Counted from the first letter of the stretch, positions 27,262 through 36,457 are shown. The stretch: DNA of 64,000 bases from Citrobacter sp. RHB25-C09 (GCF_013836145.1 NZ_CP057483.1:868001-932000); one strand, 5' to 3'. Notes: a model not told the origin generated them from the sequence alone. Numbers and translations: made by a program.

Positions 27262-28667
27262 TAGGCTTTCCTTACGCTTTCGGCGGCTTTTAATTCCTGA
27301 TAATCATTCAGCTCGCGGTAGTTTGTACGACGCTTTTCCAGGTCGTCCTGGATCTGCTTCATTAGCTCACGGTCAACCTTCAACAAGCGCACGACGCCTG
27401 CGGTGATAAGATACCCCACGCCCGGAATGACGGTAAAAAGCAGCATGATGCCGTTAATCGCCGTGTCGCTCTGCGCTTTCGCGCCCGCGTCGTAACCGTA
27501 CCAGGAGAGCAGGAACCCCACCATCGCCCCGGCAATCGCCAGGCCAAGTTTCAGGAAGAACAGATTGCCAGAGAAGCTGATGCCGGTGATACGTTTACCC
27601 GTTTTCCACTCACCGTAATCGTCAACGTCTGCCATTAGTGACCAGTGCAGCGGGGAAGGGATCTGATGGAGAATGTTGAGTAGGAAATAGAGCACCACAA
27701 TCATCAGCGTGGCTTTCGGGTCGAAGAAGTAAAACGCGCAGGAGAAAATGGCCAGCGCGATGTTGGTCCAGAAGAAGACCTTCAGCTTGCACCAGCGGTC
27801 AGTCAGGACTTTGGCTAAAACGCTGCCGAGCATCATACCGACGACGCCCAGACTGATGAATATTGTCGCGAAATGGGTGCTTTCCCCCATCACCCAGGTG
27901 ACGTAGTACATGGTTGCCGCCATGCGGATGAAGCCCGGGCAGACGTTACACAGCGTCAGCAACAGAATGCGTATCCACTGGTCATTTTTCCACACGTCTT
28001 TGAAGTCATTTTTCATGTCGTCATGGGTGGGAACGGCAGGGCGGACGCGCTCGCGGACGGTAGCAAAGCAGAAGAGAAACATGCACATGCCGACAATGGC
28101 CAGCACGGTCATCGCCATCTGATAGCCCTTCGCTTTATTACCGCCACCGAACCAGTCAACCATGGGCAGCAGAGTAAGTGACAGTAGCAGGGTGGCAATA
28201 CCGACCAGAACAAAGCGGTAAGACTGACAAGCCACTCGCTCCTTGGGATCGTTGGTGATCACGCCGCCCAGAGAGCAATAGGGAATGTTGATCGCCGTGT
28301 AGGTCAAAGACAGCAGAAAGTAGGTGACAAACGCATAGATAACTTTGCTGCTGTAGGTCCATTCCGGAGTGGTAAACATCAGAATGCTGAACAGCGCATA
28401 AGGGAATGCAATCCACAATAACCAGGGGCGAAAGCGACCGTACTTACTCTGCGTACGGTCAGCAATAGCGCCCATAATGGGGTCGGTGACTGCGTCGATA
28501 ACCCGAACCGACAGCAGCAGAACCCCCACCAGCGCCGGGGCCAGACCAAAAATATCCGTATAAAAATAGTTTACAAACAGCATGATGGCACCAAAAATGA
28601 TGTTGCATCCCGCGTCGCCCATGCCATAGCCAATCTTTTCTTTAACCGACAGCTTACCGTTAACCAT
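27261..28667 (-). CDS. GPH-family sugar:cation symporter (XynT/YagG/YicJ type)
   Basis: Twelve-segment inner-membrane carrier, 468 aa, of the glycoside-pentoside-hexuronide family. Signatures are the N-terminal KEKIGYGMGDAGCN, the cation-site loop RVIDAVTDPIMGAIADRT, the KYGRFRPWLLW motif after helix 2 and the GKRITGISFSGNLFFLKLGLAI segment. The C-terminal cytoplasmic tail is charged (ELMKQIQDDLEKRRTNYREL). The ATG is preceded by a GGGGAG ribosome-binding site. It is first in a two-gene operon with the GH43 enzyme, which points to an arabino- or xylo-oligosaccharide. No regulator gene adjoins it. Confidence 0.88.
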   Translation of the reverse strand: MVNGKLSVKEKIGYGMGDAGCNIIFGAIMLFVNYFYTDIFGLAPALVGVLLLSVRVIDAVTDPIMGAIADRTQSKYGRFRPWLLWIAFPYALFSILMFTTPEWTYSSKVIYAFVTYFLLSLTYTAINIPYCSLGGVITNDPKERVACQSYRFVLVGIATLLLSLTLLPMVDWFGGGNKAKGYQMAMTVLAIVGMCMFLFCFATVRERVRPAVPTHDDMKNDFKDVWKNDQWIRILLLTLCNVCPGFIRMAATMYYVTWVMGESTHFATIFISLGVVGMMLGSVLAKVLTDRWCKLKVFFWTNIALAIFSCAFYFFDPKATLMIVVLYFLLNILHQIPSPLHWSLMADVDDYGEWKTGKRITGISFSGNLFFLKLGLAIAGAMVGFLLSWYGYDAGAKAQSDTAINGIMLLFTVIPGVGYLITAGVVRLLKVDRELMKQIQDDLEKRRTNYRELNDYQELKAAESVRKA

Positions 28668-28793
28668 TGAGACTTCTCCCCTTCAAGGTGGTGAGAAGAA
28701 TTATTCGTCTGCTAAGGAAAATTTGCGTTGCAGGATAGCGTCGCTGATATGGATGAAAGTGCTATTGAGAGGAAAGTGTGAGGCAGATAACAA

Positions 28794-28816
28794 CCCTCAC
28801 CCTGGATGGGTGAGGG
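28794..28816 (-). terminator. Hairpin downstream of aroP
   Basis: Perfect 9-bp stem CCCTCACCC / GGGTGAGGG with a 5-base loop, 9 bases after the aroP stop. On the minus strand the bases that follow (TTGTTATCT) are only moderately T-rich, so it is a probable but weak intrinsic terminator. Confidence 0.55.
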
Positions 28817-28824
28817 CAGGGGGA

Positions 28825-30198
28825 TTAATGCGCTTTAACCGGCTTTGCGGTTTTCTGCTTGCAGATATAACCGACACCTAAAATGACTAACCAGACCGGG
28901 ATCAGGTAAACCGAAATCGCCATGCCCGGCGTCATCAGCATAATGACCAGTACGGCGGCCATAAAGATCAGGCAGACCCAGTTCCCCAGCGGATACAGCA
29001 GAGCCGGGAAGCGTGTTTTCACGCCCTGTTGCTGCTTGGCGCGACGGAATTTCATATGCGCCAGGCTAATCATTGCCCAGTTGATCACCAGTGCAGAAAC
29101 CACCAGCGCCATCAGCAGACCGAATGCGGATTCCGGCGCCATGTAGTTTATCAGCACGCACAGCGCGGTAACGATCGCAGAAACGATGATGGTGTTAACC
29201 GGCACGCCGCGCTTATCCACGCTGAGCAGGAATTTCGGCGCGTTGCCTTGTTGTGCCAGGCCAAACAGCATACGGCTGTTGCAGTAAACGCAGCTATTGT
29301 AGACCGACAAAGCGGCCGTCAATACCACCACGTTCAGCGCATTCGCTACAAAGGTATCGCCCAGCTCATGGAAAATCAGGACAAACGGGCTGGTATCGGC
29401 AGTCACGCGCGTCCACGGCAGCAGTGAAAGCAGAACTGCCAGCGAACCCACATAGAAAATCAGAATGCGATAGATTACCTGGTTAGTGGCTTTCGGGATG
29501 CTCTGCTCCGGATTATCTGCTTCAGCAGCGGTGATACCCACCAGTTCCAGCCCACCGAAAGAGAACATGATGATGGCCATCATCATTACCAGTCCGGTCA
29601 TACCGTGAGGCAGGAAACCGCCTTGCTCCCACAGGTTACGCACGGTCGCCTGCGGTCCGCCGTTACCGCTGAACAACAGCCAGCCGCCGAACAGAATCAT
29701 CGCCACTACTGCGATCACTTTAATGATGGCGAACCAGAACTCCATCTCACCAAACACTTTAACGTTGGTCAGGTTGATGGCGTTGATCACCACAAAGAAG
29801 ACGGCAGCGGAAGCCCAGGTGGGGATTTCCGGGTACCAGAACTGAATATATTTCCCGACGGCTGTCAGTTCCGCCATCGCCACCAGTACATACAGCACCC
29901 AGTAGTTCCAGCCTGATGCGAAGCCAGCAAAACTGCCCCAGTATTTATAGGCAAAGTGGCTGAATGAACCCGCGACCGGCTCTTCAACGACCATCTCACC
30001 TAACTGACGCATAATAAGAAAAGCGATAAAACCAGCAATTGCGTACCCCAGAATGATACCAGGACCCGCAGACTGGATAACGGAGGCGCTTCCCAGGAAC
30101 AGGCCTGTTCCTATCGCGCCACCCAGCGCGATAAGCTGAATATGGCGATTTTTAAGACCGCGCTTTAGCTGCTCGCCATGCTGCTGACTTTCCATCAT
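28825..30198 (-). CDS. aroP: aromatic amino acid transporter AroP
   Basis: Inner-membrane proton symporter for Phe, Tyr and Trp (APC superfamily). The start at 30198 (MMESQQHGEQL) gives 457 aa, the E. coli length; an in-frame ATG nine codons upstream is not conserved. Twelve membrane segments; the family motif IALGGAIGTGLFLGSA lies in helix 1, and EMVVEEPVAGSFSHFAYKYWG and SFGGLELVGITAAEA follow. It diverges from pdhR with a 590-base gap. In E. coli it is repressed by TyrR. Confidence 0.97.
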   Translation of the reverse strand: MMESQQHGEQLKRGLKNRHIQLIALGGAIGTGLFLGSASVIQSAGPGIILGYAIAGFIAFLIMRQLGEMVVEEPVAGSFSHFAYKYWGSFAGFASGWNYWVLYVLVAMAELTAVGKYIQFWYPEIPTWASAAVFFVVINAINLTNVKVFGEMEFWFAIIKVIAVVAMILFGGWLLFSGNGGPQATVRNLWEQGGFLPHGMTGLVMMMAIIMFSFGGLELVGITAAEADNPEQSIPKATNQVIYRILIFYVGSLAVLLSLLPWTRVTADTSPFVLIFHELGDTFVANALNVVVLTAALSVYNSCVYCNSRMLFGLAQQGNAPKFLLSVDKRGVPVNTIIVSAIVTALCVLINYMAPESAFGLLMALVVSALVINWAMISLAHMKFRRAKQQQGVKTRFPALLYPLGNWVCLIFMAAVLVIMLMTPGMAISVYLIPVWLVILGVGYICKQKTAKPVKAH

Positions 30199-30672
30199 GA
30201 AACCTCGTGTGTGGTTACTCTTCATACTTCAGGTCGCTTAGTCGCGACTCAAACTATTATGAGTCATTATTTTTTTACCACGCAGGATGCGTGTGTACGT
30301 TTGCAATTCCATTTATTGTATTTATTTGTTTACAACGCTTGGTTTTAAAATGTCGCTGTAACTCTTTTGTCACGGTAAGAATAATGGTATGCGCCAGCGA
30401 ATGCACCTGCTTTATGTCAGGTTGTGACGAGTCGAGTGAAAAGTAAACAATTGTAAAAGCTGCCCGCGTCCCGCCTGTAAGAATCCTTTACAACTGCCAG
30501 TGAGTGAATATTCACTTTTATTGACTATGCATGCAATTGAAACGGTTCAGATCGGATTTTTCTTCGTTTAAATATCGTTAAATCGGCCTGGCGAAGAGTA
30601 AATTTAACATTTGTGCATAGTTACAAGTTTGAAACGTTACATCTGTGATGTTGTTAAAATGTGCACTGTTTC

Positions 30673-30686
30673 CTGATTTCAATCAA
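30673..30686. promoter_or_regulatory. Candidate FNR site upstream of pdhR
   Basis: CTGAT-TTCA-ATCAA, one mismatch from the FNR consensus TTGAT-N4-ATCAA, 103 bases before the pdhR ATG. Anaerobic repression of the pdh operon by FNR is known in E. coli; function here is inferred. Confidence 0.55.
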
Positions 30687-30739
30687 AGCCTGTATGGACA
30701 GAAGGTGAATACTTTGTTACTTTAGCGTCACAGATATTA

Positions 30740-30756
30740 AATTGGTAAGACCAATT
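30740..30756. promoter_or_regulatory. PdhR operator
   Basis: Palindrome AATTGGT-AAG-ACCAATT, 32 bases before the pdhR ATG, matching the known PdhR box (ATTGGT-N3-ACCAAT). PdhR should repress its own operon here and release when pyruvate accumulates. Confidence 0.9.
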
Positions 30757-30788
30757 GACTCCGGGCAAATGGCTTAAGACAGGACATC

Positions 30789-31553
30789 ATGGCCTACAGC
30801 AAAATCCGCCAACCAAAATTATCCGATGTGATTGAGCAACAGCTGGAGTTTTTGATCCTTGAGGGCACGTTACGCCCCGGCGAAAAACTCCCTCCGGAAC
30901 GCGAACTGGCGAAACAGTTTGACGTCTCCCGTCCCTCTCTGCGTGAGGCGATTCAACGCCTTGAAGCAAAGGGACTGCTGCTTCGTCGCCAGGGTGGCGG
31001 CACGTTTGTTCAGAGTAGTTTGTGGCAGAGCTTTAGCGATCCCCTGGTGGAACTGCTCTCCGACCATCCCGAATCCCAGTTTGACCTGCTTGAGACGCGC
31101 CATGCGCTGGAAGGCATTGCCGCATACTACGCGGCGCTACGCAGCACGGATGAAGACAAAACGCGTATTCGTGAACTGCACCATGCTATCGAGTTGGCTC
31201 AGGAGTCTGGCGATCTGGACGGGGAGTCCGATGCGGTCCTCCAGTATCAAATTGCTGTCACCGAAGCGGCACACAATGTGGTTTTGCTCCATCTGCTAAG
31301 GTGTATGGAGCCTATGTTGGCTCAGAACGTCCGTCAGAACTTTGAATTGCTCTATTCGCGTCGCGAGATGCTTCCGCTGGTGAGTAGTCACCGCACCCGT
31401 ATATTCGAAGCGATTATTGCCGGTAAACCCGAAGAGGCGCGTGAAGCCTCTCATCGTCACCTGGCGTTTATCGAAGAAATTCTGTTGGACAGAAGCCGTG
31501 AGGAGAGCCGTCGTGAACGCGCCTTACGTCGTCTGGAGCAGCGAAAGAATTAA
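30789..31553 (+). CDS. pdhR: pyruvate-responsive regulator PdhR (GntR family)
   Basis: Transcriptional repressor of pdhR-aceEF-lpd; pyruvate releases it from DNA. It is 254 aa, as in E. coli. The N-terminal winged helix (about residues 8-75) holds LPPERELAKQFDVSRPSLREAIQRLEAKGLL, followed by the FadR-type helical effector domain. It is first gene of the operon and autoregulated through the palindrome 32 bases upstream. Confidence 0.97.
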   Translation: MAYSKIRQPKLSDVIEQQLEFLILEGTLRPGEKLPPERELAKQFDVSRPSLREAIQRLEAKGLLLRRQGGGTFVQSSLWQSFSDPLVELLSDHPESQFDLLETRHALEGIAAYYAALRSTDEDKTRIRELHHAIELAQESGDLDGESDAVLQYQIAVTEAAHNVVLLHLLRCMEPMLAQNVRQNFELLYSRREMLPLVSSHRTRIFEAIIAGKPEEAREASHRHLAFIEEILLDRSREESRRERALRRLEQRKN

Positions 31554-31628
31554 TGATTTTTCTGGCAGAACGTTAACCAGAAGATGTTGTAAATCAAGCG
31601 CGAATTTAAAGCGCGGCAACTAAACGCA

Positions 31629-31676
31629 GAACCTGTCTTATTAAGCTTTCTCACGAAAGCTTAATGGGACAGGTTC
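31629..31676 (+). ncRNA. Long perfect hairpin in the pdhR-aceE leader
   Basis: A 22-bp stem without interruption: left arm 31629-31650, loop TCAC, right arm 31655-31676. All positions are Watson-Crick except two adjacent G-U pairs (31638/31667 and 31639/31666). No T-run follows, so it is not an intrinsic terminator. It sits 38 bases before the aceE ATG. From memory, a computational sRNA candidate (tp2) has been listed in this gap in E. coli; I cannot confirm that. It may be a processing site, a leader control element or a small RNA. Confidence 0.7.
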
Positions 31677-31714
31677 CAGATAACTCAACGTATTAGATAG
31701 ATAAGGAAAAACCC

Positions 31715-34378
31715 ATGTCAGAACGTTTCCCAAATGACGTGGATCCGATCGAAACTCGCGACTGGCTACAGGCGATCGAATCGGTCATCCGTGAAGAAGG
31801 TGTTGAGCGTGCTCAGTATCTGATCGACCAACTGCTTTCAGAAGCGCGCAAAGGCGGCGTGAAAGTGGCGGCAGGTGCAGGGGCCAGCAATTACATCAAC
31901 ACTATTGCCGTTGAAGATGAACCGGAATATCCGGGCAATCTGGAGCTGGAGCGCCGTATTCGTTCTGCTATCCGTTGGAACGCCATCATGACCGTGCTGC
32001 GTGCGTCTAAAAAAGACCTCGAGCTGGGTGGTCACATGGCATCCTTCCAGTCTTCCGCAACCGTGTATGATGTTTGCTTCAACCACTTCTTCCGTGCCCG
32101 CAACGAGCAGGATGGCGGCGACCTGGTTTACTTCCAGGGCCACATCTCTCCGGGCGTTTACGCACGTGCATTCCTGGAAGGCCGTCTGACCGAAGAGCAG
32201 ATGGACAACTTCCGTCAGGAAGTTCATGGCAATGGCCTGTCTTCCTACCCGCACCCGAAACTGATGCCGGAATTCTGGCAGTTCCCGACCGTATCTATGG
32301 GTCTGGGCCCAATCGGTGCGATCTACCAGGCGAAATTCCTGAAGTACCTGGAACACCGCGGCCTGAAAGATACCTCTAAACAGACCGTTTACGCCTTCCT
32401 GGGCGACGGTGAAATGGACGAGCCGGAATCTAAAGGTGCGATCACCATCGCGACCCGTGAGAAACTGGACAACCTGGTCTTCATCATCAACTGTAACCTG
32501 CAACGTCTGGATGGCCCGGTCACCGGTAACGGCAAAATCGTTAACGAACTGGAAGGTATCTTCGACGGCGCTGGCTGGAACGTCATTAAAGTGATGTGGG
32601 GCAGCCGTTGGGATGAACTGCTGCGTAAAGATACCAGCGGTAAACTGATCCAACTGATGAACGAAACCGTTGACGGCGACTATCAGACCTTTAAATCCAA
32701 AGACGGCGCGTACGTTCGCGAACACTTCTTCGGTAAATACCCGGAGACTGCTGCACTGGTTGCCGACTGGACTGATGAGCAGATCTGGGCCCTGAACCGT
32801 GGTGGTCACGATCCGAAGAAAGTCTACGCTGCACTGAAAAAAGCGCAGGAAACCAAAGGCAAAGCAACTGTGATCCTCGCTCATACCATCAAAGGTTATG
32901 GCATGGGTGACACCGCTGAAGGTAAAAACATCGCTCACCAGGTGAAGAAAATGAACATGGACGGCGTGCGTTATATCCGCGACCGCTTCAATGTTCCGGT
33001 TACCGACGAGCAGGTTGAAAAACTCTCTTACATCACCTTCCCGGAAGGTTCTGAAGAGCACAAGTACCTGCACGAACGTCGTCAGGCGCTGCACGGCTAC
33101 CTGCCGTCTCGTCAGCCGAACTTCACCGAGAAGCTGGAACTGCCGACCCTGGAAGACTTCGGTGCGCTGCTGGAAGAGCAGAACAAAGAAATCTCCACCA
33201 CTATCGCTTTCGTCCGTGCCCTGAACGTGATGCTGAAAAACAAGTCGATCAAAGATCGCCTGGTGCCAATCATCGCTGACGAAGCGCGTACTTTCGGTAT
33301 GGAAGGTCTGTTCCGTCAGATCGGTATTTACAGCCCGAACGGCCAGCAGTACACCCCGCAGGACCGTGAGCAGGTTGCCTACTACAAAGAAGACGAGAAA
33401 GGTCAGATCCTGCAGGAAGGTATCAACGAGCTGGGCGCAGGTTCTTCCTGGCTGGCCGCTGCTACTTCTTACAGCACCAACGATCTGCCGATGATCCCGT
33501 TCTACATCTACTACTCCATGTTCGGTTTCCAGCGTATCGGCGATCTGTGCTGGGCAGCAGGTGACCAGCAGGCGCGTGGCTTCCTGATCGGCGGTACCTC
33601 CGGTCGTACCACCCTGAACGGTGAAGGTCTGCAGCACGAAGATGGCCATAGCCACATTCAGTCTCTGACTATCCCGAACTGTATCTCTTACGATCCGTCT
33701 TACGCGTACGAAGTTGCGGTCATCATGCACGATGGTCTGCAGCGCATGTACGGTGAGAAACAAGAGAACGTTTACTACTACATCACCACCCTGAACGAAA
33801 ACTACCACATGCCGGCGATGCCGGAAGGTGCTGAGGAAGGTATCCGTAAAGGTATCTATAAACTCGAAACCCTCGAAGGTAGCAAAGGTAAAGTTCAGCT
33901 CTTAGGCTCCGGTTCTATCCTGCGTCACGTGCGTGAAGCAGCACAGATCCTGGCGAAAGACTACGGCGTGGGCTCTGACGTATATAGCGTCACTTCCTTC
34001 ACTGAACTGGCACGTGATGGTCAGGACTGTGAGCGCTGGAACATGCTGCACCCGCTGGAAACTCCGCGCGTTCCGTACATCGCTCAGGTGATGAACGACG
34101 CACCGGCAGTAGCATCTACTGACTATATGAAACTGTTTGCTGAGCAGGTTCGTACTTATGTACCGGCTGATGATTACCGTGTACTGGGTACCGACGGTTT
34201 CGGTCGCTCTGACAGCCGTGAAAACCTGCGTCACCACTTCGAAGTGGATGCGTCCTACGTGGTTGTAGCGGCTCTGGGCGAACTGGCTAAACGTGGCGAA
34301 ATCGATAAGAAAGTGGTTGCGGAAGCAATTACCAAATTCAACATCGATGCAGAAAAAGTTAACCCGCGTCTGGCGTAA
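31715..34378 (+). CDS. aceE: pyruvate dehydrogenase E1 component AceE
   Basis: Thiamine-diphosphate-dependent homodimeric E1 that decarboxylates pyruvate and acetylates the lipoyl groups of AceF. It is 887 aa, as in E. coli. The thiamine motif begins GDGEMDEPESKGAI and ends in INCNLQ (about residues 230-260). The substrate-site stretch HEDGHSHIQSLTIPNCISYDP is present in the second half. Codon bias is strong, as expected of a very highly expressed gene, and generates a spurious 656-codon open frame on the opposite strand. aceF follows after 14 bases. Confidence 0.99.
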   Translation: MSERFPNDVDPIETRDWLQAIESVIREEGVERAQYLIDQLLSEARKGGVKVAAGAGASNYINTIAVEDEPEYPGNLELERRIRSAIRWNAIMTVLRASKKDLELGGHMASFQSSATVYDVCFNHFFRARNEQDGGDLVYFQGHISPGVYARAFLEGRLTEEQMDNFRQEVHGNGLSSYPHPKLMPEFWQFPTVSMGLGPIGAIYQAKFLKYLEHRGLKDTSKQTVYAFLGDGEMDEPESKGAITIATREKLDNLVFIINCNLQRLDGPVTGNGKIVNELEGIFDGAGWNVIKVMWGSRWDELLRKDTSGKLIQLMNETVDGDYQTFKSKDGAYVREHFFGKYPETAALVADWTDEQIWALNRGGHDPKKVYAALKKAQETKGKATVILAHTIKGYGMGDTAEGKNIAHQVKKMNMDGVRYIRDRFNVPVTDEQVEKLSYITFPEGSEEHKYLHERRQALHGYLPSRQPNFTEKLELPTLEDFGALLEEQNKEISTTIAFVRALNVMLKNKSIKDRLVPIIADEARTFGMEGLFRQIGIYSPNGQQYTPQDREQVAYYKEDEKGQILQEGINELGAGSSWLAAATSYSTNDLPMIPFYIYYSMFGFQRIGDLCWAAGDQQARGFLIGGTSGRTTLNGEGLQHEDGHSHIQSLTIPNCISYDPSYAYEVAVIMHDGLQRMYGEKQENVYYYITTLNENYHMPAMPEGAEEGIRKGIYKLETLEGSKGKVQLLGSGSILRHVREAAQILAKDYGVGSDVYSVTSFTELARDGQDCERWNMLHPLETPRVPYIAQVMNDAPAVASTDYMKLFAEQVRTYVPADDYRVLGTDGFGRSDSRENLRHHFEVDASYVVVAALGELAKRGEIDKKVVAEAITKFNIDAEKVNPRLA

Positions 34379-34392
34379 GAGGTAAAAGAATA

Positions 34393-36282
34393 ATGGCTAT
34401 CGAAATCAAAGTACCGGACATCGGGGCAGATGAAGTTGAAATCACCGAGATCCTGGTCAAAGTTGGCGACAAGGTTGAAGCAGAACAGTCGCTGATCACC
34501 GTAGAAGGCGACAAAGCCTCTATGGAAGTCCCGTCTCCGCAGGCTGGCGTTGTTAAAGAGATCAAAGTCTCTGTTGGCGACAAAACCGAGACTGGCAAAC
34601 TGATTATGATTTTCGATTCCGCCGACGGTGCAGCAGCAGCTGCACCTGCGCAGGAAGAGAAAAAAGAAGCGGCTCCGGCAGCGGAACCTGCTGCTGCGGC
34701 AGCGAAAGAAGTCAACGTACCGGATATCGGCGGCGACGAAGTTGAAGTCACCGAAATCATGGTTAAAGTCGGCGACACCGTTGCCGCTGAACAGTCTCTG
34801 ATCACCGTTGAAGGCGACAAAGCGTCAATGGAAGTTCCGGCACCGTTCGCGGGCACCGTGAAAGAGATCAAGATCAACACGGGCGACAAAGTGTCTACCG
34901 GCTCTCTGATCATGATCTTCGAAGTCGCGGGCGAAGCGGGTGCTGCGGCTCCAGCGAAAGCGGAAGCTACACCGGCACAGGCGGCTGCACCCGCAGCTGC
35001 TGGCGGCGCGAAAGAGGTTAACGTACCGGACATCGGCGGTGACGAAGTTGAAGTGACCGAAGTGATGGTGAAAGTGGGCGACAAAGTGGCCGCTGAACAG
35101 TCACTGATCACCGTTGAAGGCGACAAAGCTTCTATGGAAGTTCCGGCGCCGTTCGCGGGCACCGTAAAAGAAATCAAAATCAGCACTGGCGACAAAGTCA
35201 AAACCGGCTCCCTGATTATGGTCTTCGAAGTAGAAGGCGCTGCGCCTGCCGCAGCTCCGGCTGCAGCACCAGCATCTGCTGCTGCACCGGCTCAGGCTGC
35301 TAAACCCGCTGCTGCGCCTGCGGCAAAAGCGGAAGGCAAATCTGAATTCGCTGAAAATGACGCTTACGTCCACGCGACTCCGCTGATTCGCCGCCTGGCG
35401 CGCGAATTCGGTGTGAACCTGGCGAAAGTGAAAGGGACTGGCCGTAAAGGTCGTATCCTGCGCGAAGACGTTCAGACCTATGTGAAAGAGGCTATCAAGC
35501 GCGCTGAATCTGCTCCTGCAGCAACGGGCGGCGGTATCCCGGGCATGCTGCCATGGCCGAAAGTGGACTTCAGCAAGTTTGGCGAAATCGAAGAAGTGGA
35601 ACTGGGCCGCATTCAGAAAATCTCTGGTGCTAACCTGAGCCGTAACTGGGTGATGATCCCGCACGTTACGCACTTCGACAAAACCGATATCACCGATCTG
35701 GAAGCGTTCCGTAAACAGCAGAACGCTGAAGCTGAGAAGCGTAAACTGGACGTGAAATTCACCCCAGTGGTCTTCATCATGAAGGCAGTCGCTGCGGCGC
35801 TTGAGCAGATGCCTCGCTTCAACAGCTCCCTGTCTGAAGACGGTCAGCGTCTGACGCTGAAGAAATACATCAATATCGGTGTTGCGGTTGATACGCCAAA
35901 TGGTCTGGTCGTTCCGGTCTTCAAAGACGTGAACAAGAAGAGCATTACTGAGCTGTCTCGCGAACTGACCACCATCTCCAAAAAAGCGCGTGATGGTAAG
36001 CTGACTGCCGGCGAAATGCAGGGCGGCTGCTTCACTATCTCCAGCATCGGCGGCCTGGGTACCACCCACTTCGCGCCGATTGTGAACGCGCCGGAAGTGG
36101 CTATCCTCGGTGTGTCTAAATCCGCGATGGAACCGGTGTGGAATGGCAAAGAGTTCGTGCCGCGTCTGATGATGCCAATCTCTCTGTCCTTCGACCACCG
36201 TGTGATCGACGGTGCTGATGGTGCGCGTTTCATTACCATCATCAACAACACCCTGAGCGACATTCGCCGCCTGGTGATGTAA
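34393..36282 (+). CDS. aceF: pyruvate dehydrogenase E2, dihydrolipoyl acetyltransferase AceF
   Basis: Core of the pyruvate dehydrogenase complex. It is 629 aa (630 in E. coli). Three tandem lipoyl domains have lipoylated lysines K41, K143 and K245 in identical VEGDKASMEV motifs, spaced exactly 102 residues, separated by Ala/Pro-rich swinging linkers. The E1/E3-binding domain (about residues 325-365, HATPLIRRLAREFGVNL) and the catalytic domain with H602 in SFDHRVIDGADG follow. The repeated lipoyl DNA (306-base period) creates long false open frames on the minus strand. A strong terminator follows. Confidence 0.99.
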   Translation: MAIEIKVPDIGADEVEITEILVKVGDKVEAEQSLITVEGDKASMEVPSPQAGVVKEIKVSVGDKTETGKLIMIFDSADGAAAAAPAQEEKKEAAPAAEPAAAAAKEVNVPDIGGDEVEVTEIMVKVGDTVAAEQSLITVEGDKASMEVPAPFAGTVKEIKINTGDKVSTGSLIMIFEVAGEAGAAAPAKAEATPAQAAAPAAAGGAKEVNVPDIGGDEVEVTEVMVKVGDKVAAEQSLITVEGDKASMEVPAPFAGTVKEIKISTGDKVKTGSLIMVFEVEGAAPAAAPAAAPASAAAPAQAAKPAAAPAAKAEGKSEFAENDAYVHATPLIRRLAREFGVNLAKVKGTGRKGRILREDVQTYVKEAIKRAESAPAATGGGIPGMLPWPKVDFSKFGEIEEVELGRIQKISGANLSRNWVMIPHVTHFDKTDITDLEAFRKQQNAEAEKRKLDVKFTPVVFIMKAVAAALEQMPRFNSSLSEDGQRLTLKKYINIGVAVDTPNGLVVPVFKDVNKKSITELSRELTTISKKARDGKLTAGEMQGGCFTISSIGGLGTTHFAPIVNAPEVAILGVSKSAMEPVWNGKEFVPRLMMPISLSFDHRVIDGADGARFITIINNTLSDIRRLVM

Positions 36283-36285
36283 TCG

Positions 36286-36313
36286 AAAAGCCGGCCTGAC
36301 GGCCGGCTTTTTT
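36286..36313 (+). terminator. Rho-independent terminator after aceF
   Basis: Perfect 11-bp stem AAAAGCCGGCC / GGCCGGCTTTT with a TGAC loop and T-run, starting four bases after the aceF stop. It separates aceEF from lpd, which therefore depends partly on its own promoter. Confidence 0.93.
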
Positions 36314-36379
36314 CTGGTAACCTCATGATGGTAATGAGGTTATGAGAGTTAAAGAAAAATCGTTGCCGTTTTGTTGTTT

Positions 36380-36399
36380 CAAAATTGTTAACAATTTTG
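36380..36399. promoter_or_regulatory. 20-bp perfect palindrome in the lpd promoter region
   Basis: Perfect 20-base palindrome centred on GTTAAC (arms CAAAATTGTT / AACAATTTTG) immediately before a TAAAAT -10-like hexamer at 36401-36406. The location is that of the lpd promoter. ArcA represses lpd in E. coli and its sites contain GTTAA repeats, so ArcA is the first suspect. Confidence 0.55.
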
Positions 36400-36457
36400 T
36401 AAAATACGGACGGATAGAACGACCCGGTGGACGACGGGTATAAATTAAGAGGTCATG

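Larger units (their letters stand above)
30199..30788. other. Long divergent aroP-pdhR control region
   Basis: 590 bases without a convincing gene, A+T-rich, holding the two divergent promoters. It contains a TyrR-like inverted repeat TGTAA-N7-TTACA at 30476-30492 (the consensus spacing is eight, so it is imperfect) and a nearby AGTAAACAATTG half-site, plus an FNR-like site and a PdhR box listed separately. A 79-codon open frame at 30207-30446 has no recognisable features and I do not count it as a gene. Confidence 0.6.

Noticed and set aside
30207..30446. 79-codon frame upstream of pdhR that might encode a small membrane peptide
   Set aside because: No ribosome-binding site, Cys/Phe-rich composition typical of random A+T-rich DNA, and it overlaps the aroP start region.
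31838..33808. 656-codon open frame antisense to aceE
   Set aside because: Produced by strong codon bias of aceE; no ribosome-binding site, no recognisable protein pattern, fully inside a conserved gene.
34359..35201. 280-codon Ala/Ser/Pro/Thr-rich frame antisense to aceF
   Set aside because: Reflects the repeated lipoyl domains read backwards; looks like a repeat protein but is a shadow.
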